This document shows, one piece after another, positions 24,401 through 35,221 of a stretch of 64,000 nt of DNA (positions are counted from its first letter, which is position 1; each line of letters starts with the position of its first letter). The notes below the pieces were generated by a model. The model ran no database searches and was not told the DNA's origin. It saw only the letters and a program-made list of their open reading frames with translations. The position numbers and the translations under genes are program-made. The DNA comes from Ipomoea triloba (Eukaryota > Streptophyta > Magnoliopsida > Solanales > Convolvulaceae), in the NCBI RefSeq assembly GCF_003576645.1, contig NC_044922.1:15491274-15555273 (forward strand). The letters are read 5' to 3'.

Positions 24401-27400
24401 CAGGCTCTTTCCACCTTGCTTGCATACAGCACAAACATTTGTGTGATTATCCACTTGAGAATCCATGTTAGCACCTTCAGATTGCCCAGCGCAATGTCTT
24501 TCAGCAGATCCCAATATAACAGTACTTTCAACACCCACTCTATCCTAATATGCAGACCATAAATAAGAAAAATATCAATTGAAAATAAACAACAGATACA
24601 ATAAACTTAGTTCTAATCTGAATTTGACTTTTTATCTGAATAGGCAACTTATATTACAAATATTTCTTCGTCAAAATCTCAAAGTTTTAGTTCAACCTGA
24701 TATGAAAGAGTAAAATAACTAGAGATGAAAGACTAGCAGGTAATCTCCACCTACAAATTGAAACCTAGATGTTACATACATATCACATGAGCCATAGGAC
24801 TTTTTAGAATGGTGTGCCATGATTTGGACGTTTAGAATGTTAGGTTTAGGCATGTATACATATGTGGCAGTGTATGTAGTTCAACTAAGGAAGTAAAATT
24901 AATATTTGTCTAGAAATCTCTCCCTCCCCTTTTCTAACATGGTATCAGAGCCCAGTGGGCATTGATCTAGGCAAGGAGTCGCCACCGCTGGAGGAAGCGG
25001 AGCCGTCACGTGCTGCCACGCGCCGCCGCTGACCGGAGCTCCGGCGCGTGGGGGCGCGTGAGGCCTTTTCCGACCACCTCTCCGGTCGAAGTTTGTTCCA
25101 GTAGGCTCGCCTCTGAAATCCTAGTAGATCTGGCTGTAGGAAGCTTTGTCTCTCTCCCTGTACTCTCTCAAATCTGCCCCTGCCATGTCTTCTTCTCTAT
25201 TAGATCCATAAAACCCATTTCTTCAAATCCCAATCCACCCATCTGTAAAATGGTCGTCCCTGACCTCAATCTTTTCGGGCGAAGGCAGCTGTGGCAAGCA
25301 GTGATGGCCGACGAAGCTTCCCGGCAGTGGTTGGTGATGACCGTCGGTTGCTGTATACGGAGGAGGTAACTCTGGCAGCAGTGGTGGTGGTAACTACATC
25401 TGCAGAAGATCTCACTGGAGCACATGGACACTGCAGCAGTAAGGATGAAGGGTTTTATTTCTTGTTTTGTTTAGGTTTATTTTGTGGGCTGGTGTATTAA
25501 GAAGGCTTTGTTTTGGGTTCAGTTTAATATGTTGGGCTTGACAATTAGTTTTATGTTATTTGTGTTGATTGTTATAATTTGTGGGCTTGTTAAGTGTAAT
25601 TTATGTGTTGTCTAGGCTATAATTATTATGGGTCATGGGATTTAGTCTCATATTTGGAGCTATGTTAGGATATAAGTTGAGTCAGTGCAGCTTGTTCAAT
25701 CTGAGGAAACAGGGGTGCTGCAGTGATGGACAGCACGGTTGTAAGGAGGGGTGCGGACCTGGCATATGCCTGTGGCATTACGGAATGTCGGCATATGAAG
25801 AAGAATGGTTCTGGATGAACCAGGTATGCCCGTGACATTATGAAATGTCGGCAGATGAAGAAGAATGGTTCGGTATGAACCAGGTATGCCCGTGGCATTA
25901 TGGAATGCCAACGGATGAAGAAGAATGGTTCGGGATGAACCAGGTATGCCAGAATGAACAAGTGATTCGAGACTTGGGTATTGGTGTCAAAGGTTATGAC
26001 TCTAGATGTAATGTCCTATGGCTCATGGCTCATGTGATATGTATGTAACAAATTGGGCATGATTAACATCTATGCTCCAACTTGAGGGGGAGTGTTAGAA
26101 GTCTAAATGGTCATTTGGACGTTTAGAATGTTGTGCCATGATTTGGACGTTTAGAATGTTAGGTTTATATACATGTGTGTGTGTGTGTTTGTGTGTGTGT
26201 AGTAGTGTATGTAGTTCATGAATGAAGTAAGATATTATCTGTCTTTCTAACAGGTCATCTCGACCACACTAGACTAGACCAGCAAATAAAAACCATGTCT
26301 CGGAACAGATCAACTAAGAACTTCAAATTTTCAAACTTAAAAATAACAAAAATTCTCCATTTATCATAAGGTTTTATAACCATTATTGTAGACATTGAAC
26401 ATAAAGAAATTCCTACATGTGGTGACCCCATAAGCTGCTTCTACTGGTATTGATCTGAGAATGCTAGTAGTCAGTTCAGTGGGTTTAAATTGAACTAATA
26501 ATACTTAAGTAGATAATCATTTTTCATATTGTAAACATCAGCTGGCACCATAAACCTACCTTATGATTAGCTTTGTTACCAAAATCCATCTTTGGCATTG
26601 CAACACATGTGCAGAGATCTACTTTTGGAGAATCATGATCCAGCCTGCAAGTCAGGAAGAAAGATGAGAAACAACAAGCCATTTTGAAAGTCTAGCAACA
26701 AAATCAAAAAATTCTAAAAATCAAACATCAATAAGCAAGACCATACGAAGGTGAATAAAAACTTTTAAAACTTCACCGAAGTCATCAAAAACAAGGAGAA
26801 AAATGTCTTCCATTTTAAATTGGCCTCAATCATTTTTCCTTTCTGATTTTCCGACTGCTCCAGTTGTTTTTTATTCCACCATTTTAGGTAAAGGAGGGAG
26901 CGTTCACAATATAAACAGTTATTTTGACAAGTGTATTAAATGCTAATAAATCTAAACACTGTATACTGGCACACTCCCAGATTAAAAACATACCTATCCA
27001 CACTTCTAAATGTAGCTAATGATGACAAGCCTAGAACTCTTTTAAGGAAAATTGCATAATTTGCTATAATACAAATTATACTACCAAGTCTACAATCCAT
27101 ACTGAAATATAGAGAAGTACCTTTTCCGTTTCAAACATACACCACAAGACCCAGTAAAGCTATGTTTATCATGCTCCGCCAATGTTGACTGAGTGGTCAT
27201 ATAAACTAATCCACACACAATTTGGCGATCAGCTGCTTTTCTTTGAATGCTATGCTCTCCATTTTGTGAATTAAATCCACCACTTGTAGGAGCAGAGCCT
27301 ATCAAATCTGGGAGATTCTTTGTTGCAGTAGAACACCCCTCTGGCAGATTTCCTGTATTTAAACCCTCTGAACTAGAGAGTGAATCTACTTCATCAGCTT

Positions 27401-28443
27401 GTGCAGCATGGTCCGCAACAAGCTTGGAGTCACTAATAAGTCTAGGAGACTCATTTGCTAGTGAAACCTCATCGATTGCTACTTGGAAGAAACAAAGAAT
27501 TTTACATCAGCATTAAAAAAATCCAGTATAGCATAAAAGAACAACAACTATAAAATCTATGGGCATCTTATTTTTAATCTTTTTGGCCTAAAGGTGATCA
27601 TGCACTCTCCCCTTCCCAGATTATATATATATATAGACTCATGATCAAATGAGTCCACCCTTTCCCATGAGTCTGTGTGGACAGATCTAGGCCATTGAAT
27701 GCTTGAGATCACTGTGCACTTCACTTGCACAGTTGGCGAAATCTAAATCATTGATCTCAGCATTCAATGGTCCACATATGTCCACACGGACTCATGGGAA
27801 AGGGTGGACTCACCTGTACAATGGCCTATATATATATATATATATAAAGATATAAAAAAGGAAGAGTGAACTAAAAACAAAATAACATCAGCAGCTTCAA
27901 AACAAACAAAAGGAAGCAAAAAATGTATCTACAAGGCTTGGAGGAGAGGGTCAACAGGATAGTGACTCGTATACCTGGTATAGCATCTCTTCTTCGTTGC
28001 ATTTTGAACATTGATTTAAAACTGCGCCCATCAATGCGCTTTCTTTTTAGGCATATATTCTGGTTACCACTAGTGCTAACTTTCTCAGATTCCATTGTGA
28101 CCTGCTTCACACTCTTCTCTTTTTTTGTGGCAGACAAATTCAACTCTTCCTTAGATAGTTTTGACACCAAAGAACAGGATAGAATATGGCTTTTATCTCT
28201 ATCAGGGGTCCTTAAAGGACTAAGAGTGTTCGGTTTCTCAGGTCTCCTAGACTTTATCTGTGTACAAGGTGTAGGTGGAGGCTGCTTCTCAAGCAGTTTA
28301 GACTTTGAAGTCCTTGATGGGATTTCCTGAGCAGACTTTCTTAAACCTAGGTGATCCATCTTTCCCATGCCTGAACTGGATGATCCATTCCCATTAGCCT
28401 TGTCAACATTAATTTTCTTCCCCGAACGTGTCTTATGAACCAT
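12467..28443 (-). CDS. MOM1: MOM1-type transcriptional gene-silencing factor
   Basis: Nuclear silencing factor; Arabidopsis MOM1 maintains silencing of transposons largely independently of DNA methylation level. Fifteen coding exons join in phase to 2320 aa: 27975-28443, 27121-27481, 26560-26644, 24402-24544, 23918-24105, 23642-23772, 23046-23507, 22127-22297, 20510-21425, 20181-20401, 19476-19580, 16050-17732, 14639-15322, 14302-14527, 12467-13584. The start is MVHKTRSG, just after the leader-intron acceptor. Order: basic N-terminus; PHD finger at about 343-388 (CAVCKQGGKSLLC to WHCLWC); two chromo-like segments (QYLVKYQGL, CEWLVMWQGL); only the C-terminal SNF2 helicase lobe at about 614-790 (HPYILDQ, GKLHLLDKML, LRVVVFYQ). 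The N-terminal ATPase lobe is absent, as expected for MOM1. The conserved CMM2 dimerisation region spans exons 10-12 (LLQALEISL joined to CRVAASLLKQKL), followed by coiled coils, an acidic repeat block and an S/P/Q-rich tail ending VVCLSDDD. Exon phases were checked by length arithmetic. Confidence 0.93.
13715..14112. mobile_element. MITE in a MOM1 intron, TSD TTA
   Basis: In the last MOM1 intron. TIRs GAGTGTGTTTGG and (reverse) CCAAACACACAA, flanked by TTA on both sides. Its interior is related to the 4692-4998 element. Confidence 0.7.
15487..15871. mobile_element. MULE-like foldback element, 9-bp TSD
   Basis: In a MOM1 intron. The 367-bp element at 15496-15862 has inverted arms of roughly 90 bp (starting GGAAAAAGTGTCAAATAGG) that are near-perfect reverse complements. 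It is flanked by TAAAATATT at 15487-15495 and 15863-15871. A 9-bp duplication points to Mutator-like transposase. Confidence 0.85.
16675..17050 (-). repeat. Acidic repeat block coded within MOM1 exon 12
   Basis: Six degenerate units of about 19-28 residues, each with a core like DSRDD-x3-LQDIADxN (examples SNSREDNGNLQDIEDDN, SDSRDDVRNLQDIADVN, ASRDDIGNLEDNVDINN). The DNA period is about 57-66 bp. The units stay in frame, so the block has grown or decayed without breaking the protein. Confidence 0.8.
17733..19475. other. Long MOM1 intron
   Basis: Intron between the two exons of the CMM2 region. AT-rich; includes an A-rich stretch and a (GAA)n-like tract near 19430-19448. No coding exon or transposon end was recognised. 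Confidence 0.5.
22387..22672. mobile_element. Degenerate Tourist-like MITE in a MOM1 intron
   Basis: Left end GGCCTGGTTTGCATGAACTT resembles the reverse complement of the right end (AACTTATTTTAAG... then TTTATCCAAACAG). Both resemble the Tourist GGCCTGTTTGG terminus, but the ends are eroded and the target duplication is unclear. Confidence 0.45.
24770..26252 (+). mobile_element. Small non-autonomous LTR retrotransposon (TRIM-like) in a MOM1 intron
   Basis: Right LTR 26093-26252 starts TGTTAGAAGTC and ends TTTCTAACA. It is preceded by a polypurine tract (GAGGGGGAG) at about 26084-26092. The left LTR ends TTTCTAACA at 24939 and is followed at once by TGGTATCAGAGCCC, a primer-binding site for initiator Met tRNA. 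The LTRs share TGCCATGATTTGGACGTTTA. The internal 1.15 kb has no gag or pol; it begins GC-rich (about 24970-25080) and holds a 60-bp tandem repeat. The left LTR lacks its first tens of bases, which are replaced by an inverted copy of internal sequence. No target duplication was found. Confidence 0.8.
25765..25950. repeat. 60-bp tandem repeat inside the LTR element
   Basis: Three full copies and a stub of an exact 60-bp period (TATGCCCGTGGCATTATGGA ... GATGAAGAAGAATGGTTC). It is open on the plus strand as a 20-residue unit (DEEEWFGMNQVCPWHYG core) and also open on the minus strand. I know no matching family. Confidence 0.9.
27634..27832. mobile_element. Foldback MITE in a MOM1 intron, flanked by (TA)n
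   Basis: GAGTCCACCCTTTCCCATGA at 27651 and the reverse complement ending at 27811 form arms of about 60 bp around a 45-bp loop. Both sides are runs of TA, so a TA-targeting (Stowaway-like) insertion is possible, but the exact ends are masked by the microsatellite. Confidence 0.6.
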
Positions 28444-28550
28444 CTGTATGGCTGAAATCAAACAAAAAGGTCAAAAGTTCTCAACCTATATTATCAAATG
28501 GAAGGCAATAGAGAAGCTTTTAATCGCAAAGTTTGCCTCCATAAGCATAG

Positions 28551-28843
28551 TTAGAGCAACAGCATCAGTTGGGGTTTTTTGTAGGTTTTTTCAGAGCCAA
28601 CAAGGAAAGAGAAAATGGGAGAGAGAGAGAGAGAGAGAGAAAAGGCAATAAAAAACAAAAACAAAAACAAAAAGGGAAAAGGCACTGCGACGCGCCCAGC
28701 TAGAATGTGTGCTGGGCACGGCGCAGTGCTTTTCACGCACAACCTTTCTCCCATTTTCCCAACCAATGGGGGTCCCACAAAGAACCTCAATTTGCAGGAG
28801 AAAAATATCCAAAAAAAAACAAAAAAAAAAAAAAAAAAAAAAN

Positions 28844-28877
<34 letters not shown>

Positions 28878-28958
28878 CTCCCCATTTGTTCAAAAACCCA
28901 TCCCAAGTTTTTTCTTCTGAAAAAACTTCTCCAAAATACACAAATGGGGTTGCTCTTA
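28551..28958. mobile_element. MITE in the MOM1 leader intron, TSD TTA, with assembly gap
   Basis: Left end GAGCAAC and right end GTTGCTC, with further imperfect inverted matching for about 40 bp (AGGTTTTTTCAGA against its complement). Flanked by TTA on both sides. The interior contains a (GA)n run at 28619-28643 and a 67-base A-tract at 28810-28875 interrupted by an N at 28843, so its true length is uncertain. Confidence 0.7.
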
Positions 28959-29413
28959 AACAGAGGTTAACATGTGCATAGTTAAAAAGGCTTAAAAGTC
29001 CAACATTTTGATCCACATGATAAACTTGAATATAAAATTGCACATTATCTATAAATTTATATACATTATCTTTTGACAGAAAACACTGAAAATTCCAGTG
29101 CCCCTAAACACAATATTGCTCATGCTGGTATTGAGTTTCAGGAATTAAACAGTTGTTCCGTTAAACAATGTAAAATTCCAGTCAAAAGGGGAAAAATTTT
29201 AGTGCACATTTAGTAACTATGAAAATTCTCCAGTTTTTAAGGAAAAGAGAGTTTCTAATCTTCTATGTTTGAATGAACTATTCTCTAAATTAGATTATTA
29301 AAAAATGTAATATTGTTTTCCAACCTAATAAATAAATGAATTTGGCAAACACTGCAAAGGTATTTTCAACATTTTTCAAATACAAAAGCATACATCACGA
29401 GAAGTCTTAGAGA

Positions 29414-29872
29414 ATGATCACCATCACCACTATCTTTCAACCCCTATCAACCTACCCACTCCAATTGTTACTTCACCCCCATCAGCCAACCTACCACTTA
29501 TACCGACCATTACTTACTTCGACTAGTAACTACCTATCTACCTACTTGCCCTCAATCCCCACCTTCCTAATCACTTCCACATATCTACCTACCGATCCTC
29601 CATGGCTCCATCCCCACCTACCTTCACCACACCGATGCCTAATTAATTTGACCACCGCCGCCTATCTACCTACCTATTCTCCATCTCCACCAAAACCTAA
29701 GTACATTGCTGCCACCGTTACTGTTCCCTCATCTCCGCCTACCTACACCACCACCTATTCCCCATCTCCACCAACATCAAAGTTCTTTGCCCCCGCGGCT
29801 GCCACTTACTTCCACCACAGTTACTTACCGTTCCCTCCTCACCGCCGCTACAAAGCCACCACAACTCACTAG
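29414..29872. repeat. CT-rich low-complexity tract
   Basis: Degenerate repeats of CTACCTACC and CCACC type in the MOM1 leader intron. The 152-residue Pro/Thr/Tyr-rich reading frame here is explained by composition and is not called as a gene. Confidence 0.7.
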
Positions 29873-30440
29873 AATTGTAACTTACCACTCTGCATGGCCA
29901 TTTTAATATAAAGAAAGTAATAGAATTTCAAGAAACTAAAACCCTCATAGTATTCTGCATAAAGTAGCATAAACGCATCATATCATATCATGAACCATTA
30001 AAAACTGCTTTTCTCCGCTATGCATGACCTCGATCATAACAGCAGCATTGCTGAGACACAGTGGAAAAAGTGGATTACCTTATAGTCCAAAGCGAGAACC
30101 CTTAGGTTCTCATAAGTGTGCGATTTCGATTCCGTTCGACGAACAACGCGATTATCCACGAAATACCGCTTCTGAGTTTCAGAACCCTAATTTCATCCAG
30201 GGAATTTATTTGCAAATGTAGATATACAAATGAAGAAAAACGAAAAAAAAAAAACAAAAAAAAAAAACAGAAAAACTATAAACCTGCGGTGGCAAAGTAC
30301 CACTAGGAGTATGGCGTCTGCCGGCTGGATTCCTGGAACGTAAAGGGCAGGGCAGTGAGGCTGAGGCGGTGAGATTTTCAGAATTCCGGATTTCCCCCCA
30401 TGTAAAGCTCTTCAATGTGCGTCCAGGACTAGGAGACAAA

Positions 30441-30450
30441 CTATATAAGG
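30441..30450 (-). promoter_or_regulatory. TATA-like box, candidate MOM1 promoter
   Basis: CCTTATATAG on the minus strand, about 30 bp before the inferred first non-coding exon. The same bases also read TATATAAGG on the plus strand, so the direction is set only by the neighbouring gene. Confidence 0.45.
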
Positions 30451-33400
30451 CCCCCCATACATGAAATAGTGAATTTTTAAATTGTGTAAATGTGTAATAA
30501 TGGGAGGTGACGTTTGCTTGGTGAATTTTGTTTTGTTTTTTTTCCAATTTTTCCTCTTATTTTCTACTCTTGATGTTTATCCATCTTTTTTCCTTTCCTC
30601 CAATCAAATTTAAACACGAGTGAGAGTAAAAGTTGTGAGTAAGTTTTTGGAAGTATATGAAGTTTTTTTTGAATACTCTTGTAATTTTTTTTTTACAATG
30701 TAGTATTTGTTTTATATTTTGATTATTTTGTTAATCATTTTCAGGTGTTATTACACTAAATAGTAGTTGACGAATTTTGATATATATTATTATATTTATT
30801 TGTCAATCTTTGCTATCCAATTATCGGATTTAAAATTTTTAGCAACTATAAAAGTTAATATCTTTTCTTTGGTTCCTTTTTGAACAATGAAATTGAAAAT
30901 GAGAAAAATAAATAAATAAAAAGTCATTGTTAATGTATTTAATACAGAACATTACACCATATTTGGTTCACGAAATAAATTGTAAGTAAATAGAAATGCT
31001 ATTTCATAAGGAATGAAATAAGTAAGGAATATAACAATAGTTGTATTATATTGTTTAATTGGTTCGTAGTAAGTAGGGATGAGACAATTTTTTGAACCGT
31101 TCGAAACATTCAATTTTCAGTTGGTTTCGGCTATTAGATTTTAAAAGTTTTTAATTTTTTATTTTTTTTCCTTTTTTATCATTGGTTTCAACCGAAAAAC
31201 CAACATGCAATATAATGCTTTGTTTGTTCCGTGTGCATGTATATATTTTGCAAGCTCTTCTATTTATAATTTTAAATCTTTGTTTTTATAGTTCAATGTG
31301 CATGCACGTCAGTGTATGTAGTATTGTGTATATATAAGAATACACACACACATAACGCCTTTTTATCTATGGCATATATACACATTAATACACATACACA
31401 CATGATTTGTGGAGTTAATATGTATCGTTGATTATATATACCATTAGTTATCGTTTAATAATAATAATAACAACAACAATAACAACCAAAAACAACAACA
31501 GCAACAACAATAATAATATTAATAATAAATCATTTTATATGTTTGAACTTTGAGAATGTATAGATTTGGACTATTGCATTATGAAATTTGTAGTTTTTAA
31601 GTATTAAATATAAAATATTTTTTTTGTTTTTCACAAATGTGACTCCCTACGAGTTGCACGTTGTTGTTGGGTGTAGGAAAGTGGCAAAACAATTGTCCGC
31701 TATTTCATGTTTTATTTTTTATTAAAAAATAAACTATAAAGTATATATCTATGCATATTGTTGGCTGTCTCACCACACTACGCCTAACGGGTTGCGTGCT
31801 ATGCACGTGTCAACATTTGCAACTTTTTTTTTTTGTACTTTTTATGCTCATTATTGTACATTTGAACCACTATGAGTGCTAAATGCTAATGTTAAGTTAA
31901 TTACAATAATTTTTTTAAAAAAAATATTAGTATGGCATAAATGTCAATAAATATTATTCACATTTGGACAAAAAAAAAAAAAGAAAGAATAATCAAATAA
32001 CTCACTTGCCCAAGTTTTAACATATTTGGTCACCTACCCAAGGATTGAATTCTATGAGATTTAGTTAAATCATAATTCTTGCATGGTGTTGCTAATATGT
32101 AGTTAGGGTCATAGTTTGTGTTAACATTTAGCTTAATTCTTTTTTTTTTCTTCATATTGTTATTACATAAATAAAAAGGTATAAGATATTACCCTGGTAT
32201 AACATGCCAATCTTTTTATGCAAACTATTTGTAGCTCTATATAATCCTCTATATTTGATCGATAACACTTTATCCAATATTTCACTATTCTATATATATA
32301 TCTATTTTGTTACAACTTCATAGATTCACAATCAAACTGGTAACATGACATATCAAAACTATTTTAATAATATTTAAAAATAAATAATCATGATTATTCT
32401 TAAATTTCTTGTAAGGCGTCAACAACACTAAACAATATCATGACTACCCAATTGATAATGAAGTGAGATTACACTAAACATTTCTAGAAACACTTATTTT
32501 ACCTTATAATTATAGTGAGCACGGTCTAATTATTGTATTCAATCATAATATGAAGTCAATCTTCAATTCATTAAACTTTTACATAGATTTTCATAATAAA
32601 ATTTTTGAATGCCATAGAACATCCTTGTTATCTCAAAGTGGTGAATCATTTAGTAAAAACATACATCTTTGTATGAAATTATATTAGACTTGTCAAGTTT
32701 ATTTATAATTGATGGGTGAAAAGTGACATTTTAAAAATAGTAATGGTGTAGTTATTATAACAATTAATTGCGTTCATTATGACACTATGAGTGCTAACAT
32801 TACAACCGTTATAGTCATTAAAAATATTTATTATGACATAAATGTCAATAAATATTATTTACTTTTAGTTGGGAGGTTAAAAAAAGCAACAATAAAAGTA
32901 CTTAATTGTCCAAGCTTTAACGTCTTCGGTCACTTACTTAAGTGATTGAATTACACAAGATTTAGCTAAATCGGTATTATTGTAAGTCTTTTATTAAAAT
33001 TGCACATGTCTCCATATGGAATTGTACTAGAGTTGTGAAGTATCTAACTACCCTATAAGAGACAATGCAGGTTATGCACCTGAATTATGTCATTATTTTT
33101 TTAAACTTGTTACGTTGTACATTATGCTCAAAATATTGAGCTTTAATAATTTTCAGACTAAACTGGCATTACATCGTTAAATATTCCGTTAGTTAAGTAT
33201 TAATTGTTAAATCAATTACATAATTGCATTTTCCTTTAATGCATTGCTTAATAGAAATAATTCACCTACTTATTAAGTATTATATTAAACCAAAAAATAT
33301 GTTTTATTATGAAGTATCATTTGCATATATACCAATTATAATACATAACTAACACACACAAATAAACATGAACAAAATTATCAAATTGATCACATATAAA

Positions 33401-33536
33401 TAAATCATTTACAATATTTAACTATACAAACATCTCTCTATTATAAATACATACAGATAGAAATATAACATAGATTCTATGACTTGTGTCATTTATTTAT
33501 TTATATTATTGTTTTTTAAAATAATTGAATATAATC
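30451..33536. other. AT-rich intergenic DNA with dispersed repeats
   Basis: No gene. Short AC/GT and AAT microsatellites occur at about 31335-31420 and 31457-31530. Segments around 31860-32090 and 32770-32990 are diverged copies of each other: both contain ACTATGAGTGCTAA, then CATAAATGTCAATAAATAT, then GGTCAC-TAC-TAAG. A weaker copy lies at about 36670-36770. The CAGGTTAT...TGTCATTA block at about 33070 is related to the repeat at 39784. Confidence 0.5.
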
Positions 33537-34007
33537 ATAATTGATGGATAATACACTAGGCATGGCCCACATGGACTGGTCTAAGAGAATAACTGGATCA
33601 CGAAAGCCCAAGAAAGAAACCCAGTACAGAGCTATCCAAGAATACGATACGGATTAATAGACTTAGTATTTGTATTATTAATAGGATTAGGGCTTATTAG
33701 TTATAATGTAACATGAACTTCCAATATGAGGCGGTCCAGGATTCCTATTCCTTGTAGGGCTCTAGGCCCAAAAATATGTATAAATAGACCCTCCATTCAT
33801 GGAGAATGGAGGAAGGGAGGCAATTCTGAGGAATACAATATCTATATTCTCTCGTTATATTTTCCTACTCCTATATTTTCGCTATTCCAACAGGTAGTGT
33901 TGTCTGCCTTTGACTACCCAAAAGTCATAAAACCAACAATAATTTTAGTATTGACACTCACTCTCGCACATCCATCGTATAAAGCCTAGTGTATACTTAT
34001 AATTGAT
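33537..34007. mobile_element. TIR element (or LTR-like relic) with 9-bp flanking repeat
   Basis: ATAATTGAT occurs at 33537-33545 and 33999-34007. Between them, the 453-bp unit begins GGATAATACACTAGGC and ends with the near reverse complement GCCTAGTGTATACTT. The interior contains ATGTATAAATAGACCC, a TATA-like segment as seen in LTRs. The 9-bp duplication and short TIR favour a Mutator-like origin; a solo LTR is the alternative. Confidence 0.55.
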
Positions 34008-34019
34008 TGATGAAAGCAT

Positions 34020-34215
34020 CAATTTTTTGGGTGGGTAGGGAAACTCACAACTATTACCCGCGAGTGTGCACCCCGCAAGTGTGTAAAAGCTTGCAAACCA
34101 CACAAGAGAGGTAAACTGCATTAGAAATACCATGTGCAACGGGTTCGACCAAGAGGGTGTTGACAATAATCAAACTTGTGACCTTTAGGTACAATAATCA
34201 TGCTATACCCACTTG
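34020..34215 (-). mobile_element. SINE copy
   Basis: On the minus strand it starts with a tRNA-like leader (TGGGTGTCCAAGTGGGTATA, then GGTCACAAGTTTGATTA as B box) and continues with CCCTCTTGGTCGAACCCG and CCTCTCTTGTGTGGTTTGC. Best preserved of three copies (others at 5690-5890 and 54050-54185). Confidence 0.6.
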
Positions 34216-35221
34216 GACACCCATTTATGGGCAAAAATGTCATTTTCTTAAAATTAAGAATTGATGTAATTATTATAACAATTAATTATGCTTATTATGC
34301 GTGCTAACGTTACAACAATTACAATCATTAAGGGCACATTTAGTTCAAATTTTAGAATCAAGTACTTGGTATGTAATGGCCGGTGATGTATTCAAGTATA
34401 CGAAGTCTCTTTGTTTGGTAATAAATAAAAATTAAAATAAAAAAAATTATATATATATATTTATTGAGGATCATATGAGAACTCATTCTCACATGAGAAT
34501 TATGGATTAATTTGGATTTTTGATCTCAATGTTGTCTATGGTCATTATTTGTTTTTTTTTTTTGCTTTTTATTTGTTGGACTTTATTTATTTACAATATT
34601 TATAGATGGGTGAATTAGTAATTTTTTATGCATTAAGAATCCTGATATTATTATTTTTGGATGTTATGCATAATTTTAGGATGTATATTTTTTGTGGGAT
34701 TGTTTTTTTGTAAGCTTGTGTAATTCCAATTCCATACGTGTTCACTTCATATTCAATCAGTGTGTACTCTAGTATAGATTTGTGTGCATCTTGGGACTAA
34801 GGTATGCGGTATGTGTGCATTGCATTGTAGTATGCGCATTCCATAGTTGTGTGTGCGCTTTTACTTCAGTGTGGACATTTAATCAAAGTATGTTGTTTGT
34901 AGTGTGCATTGAATCCAGCATCGTGTGTACTGGTGATTTGTTATTGTGCATGCCGTCATTTATGTCAAGTCGTTCTGTTGTTCTTATCTTTGGGTTCATA
35001 TGTGCACACGTGCTATTTGTGTGCGCACTAAAATATTGTGCGAGATTTTAAGTTGTGCACTTGTGTTGGTTTTGTTTGCGCTCAAATTGTTAACTCATTC
35101 ATTAATGCACACAAGTTTATATATATATATATATATATATGCACACATCTGTTAGACATGACCCACATTCATCTTTGTAACGTAGAAAAAATAGGTTTAA
35201 TTTATGCTCAAATGGAAAGAC
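34216..35221. other. AT-rich intergenic segment
   Basis: No gene recognised. GT/TG-rich strings around 34760-35110 give chance cysteine-rich frames. A (TA)n run lies at about 35118-35142. Confidence 0.45.

Larger units (their letters stand above)
28444..30420 (-). promoter_or_regulatory. MOM1 5' UTR, leader intron and probable promoter start
   Basis: The exon carrying the ATG begins at 28451, after the acceptor TTGATTTCAG. A donor reading CCGCAG|GTTTAT lies at 30282, making a leader intron of about 1.83 kb and a first non-coding exon from 30283 to about 30410. A TATA-like CCTTATATAG (minus strand) lies at 30441-30450, a suitable distance upstream. The intron holds a MITE at 28551 and a CT-rich tract at 29414-29872. 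This model is inferred from splice signals only. Confidence 0.55.

Noticed and set aside
24940..24953. TGGTATCAGAGCCC as a tRNA gene fragment
   Set aside because: It lies exactly after the left LTR and is the standard primer-binding site complementary to initiator Met tRNA, so it is part of the retroelement.
25665..25961. Minus-strand 98-residue repeat protein
   Set aside because: Shadow of the 60-bp tandem repeat; both strands are open because of the period, and there is no independent support.
28591..29043. Lys- or Phe-rich frames across the A-tract
   Set aside because: Homopolymer artefact inside a MITE, with an ambiguous base.
29414..29872. 152-residue Pro/Thr/Tyr-rich reading frame as a cell-wall protein gene
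   Set aside because: It is a by-product of CT-rich simple repeats inside the MOM1 leader intron; no signal peptide, no splice or promoter context.
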